This document shows, in pieces, positions 15,248-20,537 of a DNA stretch of 20,537 nt. How positions within the stretch are numbered: position 1 is the stretch's first letter; each line of letters opens with the position of its first letter. Where the stretch lies: IMG/VR virus record IMGVR_UViG_3300031787_001024, positions 1-20,537 of that record; one strand, written 5' to 3'. This DNA comes from a virus. The translations under genes were made by a program, and so were the position numbers. A model generated the notes under the pieces. That model saw only the letters and a program-made list of their open reading frames with translations. It did not search any database and was not told where the DNA came from.

Positions 15248-18200
15248 ATGTTTTTTCAAGCAACACAAGTAAATCAAAAGGTATACGTATCGCCTGGAGT
15301 ATATACGTCTGAAACTGACTTATCATTTGTGGCTCAAAGTGTAGGTGTGACTACGTTAGGTTTAGTCGGGGAAACAATTAAAGGTCCCGCATTCGAACCT
15401 ATCTTCATCACAAACTACGATGAGTTTCAAGCATATTTTGGGGGCACTGAACCCACAAAATTTATAAACACACAAATCCCAAAGTATGAAGCGGCATACA
15501 TTGCGAAATCGTATTTACAACAATCCAATCAACTTTTCGTTACAAGAATTTTAGGATTGTCAGGATATGATGCGGGGCCATCATGGAGCATCAAAGTTAC
15601 TGCAAATGTTGATCCTCTTACAATTGGTTTAAATCCAACATCAGGTACTCCTTGGACTGCAACATTTTCAGGTTCATCTTCAGGAAACACCGTAACATTT
15701 ACAGGTGGCGCATTACCTCCACAAGTACTTGCTAATTTTAACACACAATATAGAATGTCAGATGGAAGTACATCTACATTGTCCTTGGATTTTACTAATA
15801 ATCTTGATGATGTAATGGATACTCCTTCATTGTCAGCAAACACCGTTGTTGTTTATGGAGCAATTCCTGAGAGTGACTATTATGATATTACTGCAACTTA
15901 TTCAAATGTTATAAACCAATTCGCAAGTGACAGTGTTAATTTAGCTACAAATGATTTATCTTCTGACTTGAATGACCCTTGGTATTACGCAAACTTTGAT
16001 AATACATCAGGTAATGTTTACACAGGATATTCATTCTATTATTATGTTACTTCTTTAACATCAGGAGCATCTTCAACTTTCACAGGTACAATAACAGGTA
16101 GGACTTATAATTACTCAGGTACAGCTTATCCTGAATATAACAATATGGTTGTTGCAACTCTTCGTTCAAGAGGTATTTCTTTATTCACGAACAGTGCTAC
16201 AAGTGATGACCACGGACCAATTTATGAGGTAAGTGGTTTGACTGACTTGACTTTAGTATGTACTAATCAATACTCAGGAGTTACTCAATCTCCTTTCGAG
16301 ACTTTCTTAATTTCAGGTATTACTAAAGATGCAGATAATTTCTCATTTGAAACTTCTTTATTACCATCATCTTCAAAATACATCACAAAAGTTTTGGGGG
16401 TAGACAATTTTGGTAAATCAAGAAACGAAGTACCTGTATATGTTGAGGAAGTTTATGGAAATACTTTAGCTTACGCTTACAATCAAGGATACATCAGAGG
16501 ATTAAGTTGTGATTTGATTGCATTACCTAGTGCTAGAACTCAAGACCCTCAGTCAATCGCTTACAATGTTACACAATATAAATCTCCAAGTACTCCTTAT
16601 TTGGTTTCTGAATTAAGAGGAAATAAAGTTTACAACTTATTTAAATTTATTTCAATCTCTGATGGAAACGCAGCAAACGTTGAGGTTAAAGTATCAGTTT
16701 CAAACTTGTCGTTCAATAACATGACATTTGATGTGTTGGTTAGAAATTTCTTCGACACAGATGCTAATCCAATTGTGATTGAGAAGTTTACAAACTGTAA
16801 CATGGACCCAAATTCGAACAACTTTGTTGCGAAGAAAATCGGTTCGAGTGATGGTGAATACGCTTTGATTTCGAGATACATTATGGTTGAAATGGCTGAC
16901 GAAGCTCCAATAGACGCATTACCTTGTGGTTTCAACGGGTATACTCAAAGAGAATACGCATCAGTTCTGAACCCTTCACCAGTTCCAATTTTCAAAACTA
17001 AATACTATTTTCCTGGTGAAGTAATTTACAATCCTCCTTTTGGTGGAATTGCAAACACAACAGAATCTGCTGGAGATATTGTAAGAAGAAGTTACTTAGG
17101 TTTCTCAACTCAATTCGGAATAGACGAATCATTCTTACAGTACAAAGGAACTCAAAATCCTTTGAATTGGGTTACATCAATTGTACCTGTTGATGGTCAA
17201 CCATGGAACTATGTTAGTAAAGGTTTCCATATGGACTCAGGCGCTACAGTTGTTACAATATCGAATTCTTATTTGACCTCAGGTCAGACAGCTTTCGAAT
17301 GTGGTGTGGCTGATTTTACCAGTGACCCTGAAACTCAAGAAAACCCTTACTACTTTATCTACTCTAGAAAGTATACAGTATGTTTTGCTGGTGGATTCGA
17401 TGGATGGGACATTTATAGAGAGTTCAGAACCAACCAAGATAGATTCCAATTAGGTGCAACAGGATTCTTAGCGGGAGCGTCAGCTTCTCAGAGATATCCA
17501 AATGCAACAGGAGATGGTTTATTCAAGAGAATAGTTGTTCAAAACAATACTCAAGATTTTGCAAACACTGATTACTACGCATACTTACTAGGTATTCTCA
17601 CATTTGCAAATCCTGAATCTACAAACATTAACGTGTTTGCAACTTCGAGTATAGATTATGTAAATAACTCTAACCTTGTTGAAGAGGCAATTGACATGGT
17701 TCAATTCTCAAGAGCTGACTCAGTGTACATTGCAACAACACCTGACTATCAAATGTATACTCCTGACGCAACAAATTCTTTGGATATAATCTATCCTCAA
17801 GAAGCGGTTGATAATTTGGACAACACTGGAATTGATTCTAACTACACAGCGACTTACTATCCATGGATATTAACAAGAGATACTGTAAACAATACACAAA
17901 TTTACATACCACCAACTGGTGAAGTTTGTAGAAACTTGGCTTTGACAGACAATATTGCATTCCCTTGGTTCGCATCAGCGGGTTACACAAGAGGTCTTGT
18001 GAACTCCATCAAAGCAAGAGTGAAACTCACTCAAGAAGATAGAGATACTTTATACCAAGGAAGAATCAACCCAATTGCAACTTTTGCTGATGTGGGAACT
18101 GTAATTTGGGGTAATAAAACTCTTCAGGTCGCAGATACTGCACTCAACAGATTAAACGTTAGAAGATTGTTACTTCAAGCACGAAAGTTGATTTCAGCTG

Positions 18201-18457
18201 TAGCGGTAAGATTGTTGTTTGAACAAAATGACCAAATAGTTAGACAACAATTCTTAGATAGCGTTAATCCTATTTTAGATTCAATTAGAAGAGACAGAGG
18301 TCTTTATGACTTCAGAGTAACAGTGTCTTCTTCTCCTGAAGACTTAGATAGAAACACATTAACAGGAAAGATATACTTGAAACCTACGAAAGCTTTGGAA
18401 TTCATTGATATTGAATTCTTCATCACACCAACAGGTGCTTCGTTCGAAAATATCTAA
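15248..18457 (+). CDS. 18: contractile tail sheath protein, T4 gp18-like (oversized)
   Basis: 1069 residues, against 659 in T4. N-terminus: QVNQKVYVSPGVYTSETDL, then LGLVGETIKGPAFEP and DEFQAYFGG, the standard opening of contractile sheath subunits. C-terminus: NSIKARVKLTQEDRDTLYQG, NPIATFADVGTVIWGNKTL, NRLNVRRLLLQARKLISAVA and a final GKIYLKPTKALEFIDIEF strand, the conserved sheath core that forms the inter-subunit mesh. The extra length lies in the middle (roughly residues 100-700), where a Ser/Thr/Gly/Asn-rich region with FSGSSSGNTVTFTGG and SGASSTFTGTITG stretches suggests inserted beta domains exposed on the outside of the tail. Sheath subunits polymerise around the tube and contract on host contact. 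A strong terminator hairpin follows the stop by 10 bases. Upstream is the best TATTTATC element. Confidence 0.95.
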   Translation: MFFQATQVNQKVYVSPGVYTSETDLSFVAQSVGVTTLGLVGETIKGPAFEPIFITNYDEFQAYFGGTEPTKFINTQIPKYEAAYIAKSYLQQSNQLFVTRILGLSGYDAGPSWSIKVTANVDPLTIGLNPTSGTPWTATFSGSSSGNTVTFTGGALPPQVLANFNTQYRMSDGSTSTLSLDFTNNLDDVMDTPSLSANTVVVYGAIPESDYYDITATYSNVINQFASDSVNLATNDLSSDLNDPWYYANFDNTSGNVYTGYSFYYYVTSLTSGASSTFTGTITGRTYNYSGTAYPEYNNMVVATLRSRGISLFTNSATSDDHGPIYEVSGLTDLTLVCTNQYSGVTQSPFETFLISGITKDADNFSFETSLLPSSSKYITKVLGVDNFGKSRNEVPVYVEEVYGNTLAYAYNQGYIRGLSCDLIALPSARTQDPQSIAYNVTQYKSPSTPYLVSELRGNKVYNLFKFISISDGNAANVEVKVSVSNLSFNNMTFDVLVRNFFDTDANPIVIEKFTNCNMDPNSNNFVAKKIGSSDGEYALISRYIMVEMADEAPIDALPCGFNGYTQREYASVLNPSPVPIFKTKYYFPGEVIYNPPFGGIANTTESAGDIVRRSYLGFSTQFGIDESFLQYKGTQNPLNWVTSIVPVDGQPWNYVSKGFHMDSGATVVTISNSYLTSGQTAFECGVADFTSDPETQENPYYFIYSRKYTVCFAGGFDGWDIYREFRTNQDRFQLGATGFLAGASASQRYPNATGDGLFKRIVVQNNTQDFANTDYYAYLLGILTFANPESTNINVFATSSIDYVNNSNLVEEAIDMVQFSRADSVYIATTPDYQMYTPDATNSLDIIYPQEAVDNLDNTGIDSNYTATYYPWILTRDTVNNTQIYIPPTGEVCRNLALTDNIAFPWFASAGYTRGLVNSIKARVKLTQEDRDTLYQGRINPIATFADVGTVIWGNKTLQVADTALNRLNVRRLLLQARKLISAVAVRLLFEQNDQIVRQQFLDSVNPILDSIRRDRGLYDFRVTVSSSPEDLDRNTLTGKIYLKPTKALEFIDIEFFITPTGASFENI

Positions 18458-18466
18458 ATTAAAAAT

Positions 18467-18489
18467 AAGGGGGACATTGTCCCCCTTTT
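18467..18489 (+). terminator. intrinsic terminator after the sheath gene
   Basis: AAGGGGGAC (18467-18475) pairs perfectly with GTCCCCCTT (18479-18487) around an ATT loop, and the run TTTT ends at 18489. This is a 9-bp G/C-rich stem in an otherwise AT-rich region and follows the sheath stop by 10 bases. The next ATG (18496) comes 6 bases after it, so the following gene must be read by read-through or from a start inside the hairpin region. Confidence 0.85.
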
Positions 18490-18495
18490 AGCCAA

Positions 18496-19326
18496 ATGAA
18501 AAGATTGTTTACAGAGGGGTTTGTAAAGGAGGGATCACCTGACCTAAAATATTATGCGTTTGATTGGGACGATAATATAGTACATATGCCTACAAAAATA
18601 TTACTCAAAGATGTTAATGGAAGAGAGGTAGGTATGTCCACGGATGATTTTGCCGAGTTCAGACACATAATAGGTAGAGAACCTTTTGGTTACGAAGGTA
18701 CTACAATAGTAGATTACGCTGAAGAACCGTTCAGAAATTTCAGAACTCAAGGAGATAAAGATTTTTTAGTGGATGCTATGAGAGCAAGAACAGGACCAGC
18801 TTTCGATGATTTCAGAGAAGCTATTAACAATGGGTCCATTTTTGCAATTATAACTGCTAGAGGTCACAATCCAGAAACAATAAAACAAGCAATTTATAAT
18901 TATATTATAGAGGGATTCGGTGGAATAGATAAAGATGAACTTGTCAAAAACTTAAGAAAATATCGATCTTTTGCTGGTGAAGGGGATATGTCTGACGAGG
19001 AATTAATAAAGTCATATTTAGAACTTAACAAATATCACCCCGTATCTTTTGGGGATGAACAAGGAGCGGTCAACCCTGAAGAAGCAAAAGTAGAAGCGAT
19101 GGAAAATTTTGTCAACTACATCAAAGGAATGGCCGCAGTATTAAACAAAAAAGCATTTCTCAAGAAAGATATTGCTAATAAATTTAATCCACATAAATTA
19201 TCTATAGGTTTTAGTGATGATGATCCTAAAAACATAGAAGTAATGAAAAAACATTTTGAAAATAAACCAGATAATATAGTAAAAACTTATTCTACTGCTG
19301 GAGGATTAAAGCGAGAAGTTAAATAA
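18496..19326 (+). CDS. HAD-superfamily phosphatase
   Basis: 276 residues. Motif I is YYAFDWDDNIV with D23 and D25 (D-x-D; D23 the nucleophile). Motif II is FAIITARGHN with T120. Motif IV is SIGFSDDDPKNIEVM with D241-D243 holding Mg2+. A candidate motif III lysine lies between 150 and 235 but cannot be pinned. The cap region between motif I and II (about residues 35-110) is long and acidic. The enzyme would hydrolyse a phosphate ester, of a nucleotide or of a nucleic-acid or protein 5'/3' end. The substrate is unknown. The opening MKRLFTEGF precedes the fold. It sits between sheath and tube, a place not occupied by a phosphatase in T4. The start is 6 bases after the sheath terminator, and the gap of 93 bases after it holds the tube gene's TATTTATC element. 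Confidence 0.8.
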   Translation: MKRLFTEGFVKEGSPDLKYYAFDWDDNIVHMPTKILLKDVNGREVGMSTDDFAEFRHIIGREPFGYEGTTIVDYAEEPFRNFRTQGDKDFLVDAMRARTGPAFDDFREAINNGSIFAIITARGHNPETIKQAIYNYIIEGFGGIDKDELVKNLRKYRSFAGEGDMSDEELIKSYLELNKYHPVSFGDEQGAVNPEEAKVEAMENFVNYIKGMAAVLNKKAFLKKDIANKFNPHKLSIGFSDDDPKNIEVMKKHFENKPDNIVKTYSTAGGLKREVK

Positions 19327-19377
19327 GGATAATTCCACCAAAAAAAAAGTAAATAGAAAAATTTTTGAGGTTGGATA

Positions 19378-19385
19378 TATTTATC
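19378..19385 (+). promoter_or_regulatory. TATTTATC element, candidate late promoter (tail tube)
   Basis: TATTTATCAATAAAATAA lies in the 93-nt gap before the tail-tube gene, again with exactly 34 bases between the octamer and the ATG. It matches the sheath element at 17 of 18 bases. The region downstream is a poly-A-rich leader (AACAAAAACAAAAAAAAT), compatible with translation start without Shine-Dalgarno in Bacteroidota. Confidence 0.5.
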
Positions 19386-19419
19386 AATAAAATAACAAAA
19401 ACAAAAAAAATTTAAACAC

Positions 19420-19908
19420 ATGGCTGATTTATTAATGAAAATGCCGATTCCTTATGAACCAAAACGACAAAACCGTTTTATCTTAAGGTTTCCTTCCTCA
19501 CTTGGTATAAATGAGTGGTTTGTTGAGTCATCAGCAAGACCACACATACAAATAGTATCTACTCCGATTCCTTTTTTGAACACATCTACTTATGTAGCTG
19601 GTAGATTCGAATGGCAAACAATACCAGCAGTATTTAGAGATCCAATTGGACCATCTGCGGCACAAGCTTTGATGGAGTGGGTTAGACTTCATGCTGAATC
19701 TGTGACTGGTCGTATGGGTTATGCAGCGGGTTACAAAAAAGATGTCGACTTAGAAATGTTGGACCCAACAGGTGTTGTCGTTGAAAAATGGATATTGTAC
19801 GGAACTTTCCTAACCGATGTCAATTTCAACACTTTGAATTACGGACAAGACGGATTGGCAACAATCAACACTACCCTAAGAATGGATAGATGTGTTCTTG
19901 TTTACTAA
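19420..19908 (+). CDS. 19: tail tube protein, T4 gp19-like
   Basis: 162 residues, nearly identical in length to T4 gp19 (163). The sequence shows the family landmarks in order: MPIPYEPKRQNRFILRFPSS (residues 8-27), the WFVESSARPHIQIVSTPIPF segment, FEWQTIPAVFRDPIGPS (the beta hairpin that lines the tube), MEWVRLHAESVTGRMGYAAG, and the last strands KWILYGTFLTDVNFNTLNYG and INTTLRMDRCVLVY. The product stacks as hexameric rings to form the rigid inner tube through which DNA passes. The gene is separated from the sheath by a phosphatase gene. It has its own candidate promoter and ends before a strong stem-loop, so it may be expressed to high level alone. No Shine-Dalgarno precedes the ATG; the leader is A-rich. 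Confidence 0.96.
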   Translation: MADLLMKMPIPYEPKRQNRFILRFPSSLGINEWFVESSARPHIQIVSTPIPFLNTSTYVAGRFEWQTIPAVFRDPIGPSAAQALMEWVRLHAESVTGRMGYAAGYKKDVDLEMLDPTGVVVEKWILYGTFLTDVNFNTLNYGQDGLATINTTLRMDRCVLVY

Positions 19909-19912
19909 ATTC

Positions 19913-19920
19913 TATTTATT
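19913..19920 (+). promoter_or_regulatory. TATTTAT-type element between tube and baseplate genes
   Basis: TATTTATT starts 5 bases after the tail-tube stop, 60 bases upstream of the baseplate gene's ATG and directed toward it. It lacks the C and the extended part of the 13205/15206/19378 elements. It is followed by a strong stem-loop, so a transcript from it would have to cross that hairpin. Confidence 0.2.
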
Positions 19921-19939
19921 AAAAACATTTTTGATTTAT

Positions 19940-19978
19940 ATTTAACCGTAAAGAAATAAACTTTACGGTTAAATTTTT
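19940..19978 (+). terminator. long perfect stem-loop with U-tract after the tube gene
   Basis: ATTTAACCGTAAAG (19940-19953) pairs over all 14 bases with CTTTACGGTTAAAT (19961-19974) around the loop AAATAAA, and T residues run from 19974 to 19978. It looks like an intrinsic terminator or an mRNA-stabilising 3' end for the abundant tube message. The next ATG (19981) follows the T-run by 2 bases, so it also forms the leader of the baseplate gene. Confidence 0.85.
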
Positions 19979-19980
19979 AT

Positions 19981-20537
19981 ATGGACAATCAAGCAAAAGA
20001 ATACGGACAATCAAATTTTTCACTACCACATGACGTAGTGCCTTTACCATCTCAAGGTTTTTTTTATAAAAATAAGAAAAAATCATTAAAAGTGGGATAC
20101 TTGACAGCCAATGATGAAAACATTTTAATGGCGGCAGGTAATGACATGACTCAAACTTTATTACGTTCCAAAATTTATGAACCCGAAATAAGAGTTGAAG
20201 ATTTGTTAGAAGGTGACGTTGAAGCAATTTTGATTTTTTTAAGGAATACTGCTTTCGGACCCGAAATGGAACTCAATTTAGTTGATACAGTAACAAGAAA
20301 ACCTTTTAAAACAACCGTATTGTTGGATGAGTTGGATATTATCAAAGGTCAACAACCTTCAGAAGACGGAACTTTTACAACAATATTACCCAAATCCCAA
20401 AGTACAGTTAAATTAAAACCTATGTCATATGGAGAAATTTTGGAAATTCAACGTATGTCTTCAACGTATCCCGAAGGAAGAACCGCTCCGAAAGTAACAT
20501 GGAGGTTGAACAAACAAATTGTTGAAGTAAACGGAAT
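19981..20537 (+). CDS. baseplate protein, T4_baseplate/gp26-like (3'-truncated by window end)
   Basis: The frame is open from the ATG at 19981 to the last base, giving 185 full codons; the gene continues beyond the window. The N-terminal part reads HDVVPLPSQGFFYKNKKKSL, then KVGYLTANDENILMAAGN and EDLLEGDVEAILIFLRNTAFG. This matches the T4-type baseplate hub subunit/assembly family: an L-P-S-x-G-x-x-Y opening, a strand leading to an (T)-x-x-D-E-x-I-L helix, and a G-D-x-x-A-I-L-x-x-L-R helix. T4 gp26 is 208 residues, so most of the gene may be visible. Later VKLKPMSYGEILEIQRMS is also family-like. Such proteins help assemble the central hub to which the tube and baseplate wedges attach. Position directly after tube and sheath genes fits. 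Start choice is supported by the family opening lying 20 residues in. Confidence 0.75.
   Translation, partial: MDNQAKEYGQSNFSLPHDVVPLPSQGFFYKNKKKSLKVGYLTANDENILMAAGNDMTQTLLRSKIYEPEIRVEDLLEGDVEAILIFLRNTAFGPEMELNLVDTVTRKPFKTTVLLDELDIIKGQQPSEDGTFTTILPKSQSTVKLKPMSYGEILEIQRMSSTYPEGRTAPKVTWRLNKQIVEVNG

Noticed and set aside
15529-16935. Two minus-strand ORFs inside the sheath gene
   Set aside because: They are shadows within a certain tail-sheath gene and contain no recognisable motif.
19919-20227. 102-codon minus-strand ORF at the window end
   Set aside because: It is antisense to the baseplate gene, whose plus-strand frame stays open to the window end and shows family motifs.
1-20537. tRNA genes, CRISPR arrays, insertion sequences or attachment sites
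   Set aside because: Gaps between genes are short (up to about 130 bases) and were read for cloverleaf arms, direct repeats and terminal inverted repeats; none was found beyond the two terminators.

Overview
The window is a 20.5 kb piece of an AT-rich, tailed, contractile-tail phage (T4-type myovirus). Two genes fix this: a long contractile tail-sheath protein (15248-18457) and a 162-residue tail-tube protein (19420-19908) of T4 gp18/gp19 type. A T4-type family B DNA polymerase (5572-8361) and a gp13-like neck protein (8687-9814) support it. None of the assigned start codons is preceded by a convincing Shine-Dalgarno sequence. With the low GC, this fits a phage of Bacteroidota (for example Flavobacteriia), whose ribosomes largely ignore that signal. 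The host assignment is inference only.

Layout. (1) 1-5082, plus strand: five consecutive, mostly overlapping glycosyltransferase genes: a GlcNAc-transferase family member cut by the window edge, a putative GT-B type enzyme, a GT25-family enzyme, an HtrL/WlaTC-like enzyme, and a two-domain protein with an HtrL/WlaTC-like N-terminus fused to a GT2-like C-terminus. (2) 5099-5476: a small unknown, probably virion protein. (3) 5572-8361: replicative DNA polymerase with proofreading and polymerase motifs intact. (4) 8348-13162, minus strand: an island with a SNF2-family helicase, a Mn-type superoxide dismutase domain fused to a predicted PD-(D/E)XK nuclease-like domain, the gp13-like neck protein, and a 111-residue unknown. 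It converges on the polymerase with a 14-nt overlap. (5) 13238-20537, plus strand: the neck/tail morphogenesis block, with a putative neck protein, a 57-residue zinc-ribbon protein, a putative gp15-like tail completion protein, the sheath, a HAD-family phosphatase, the tube, and a baseplate protein cut by the window end. A 51-residue ribbon-helix-helix-like gene lies on the minus strand between the gp15-like gene and the sheath.

How it works together. The structural genes would build the neck and contractile tail. The polymerase and helicase serve replication or repair. The glycosyltransferases probably decorate virion proteins, phage DNA or host surface glycans. A recurring TATTTAT-type element sits in most intergenic gaps, always in the direction of the downstream gene. 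It is longest and best conserved before the neck-like, sheath and tube genes, so it may be this phage's late promoter. Strong stem-loops with U-tracts follow the sheath and tube genes.

The most unusual item is the superoxide dismutase / nuclease-like fusion at 9832-11370, next to a SNF2 helicase. Its metal ligands are all present, so it may be an active enzyme tethered to a DNA-acting domain. No tRNA, CRISPR array, insertion sequence, intein or attachment site was seen. No gap between genes exceeds about 130 bases.
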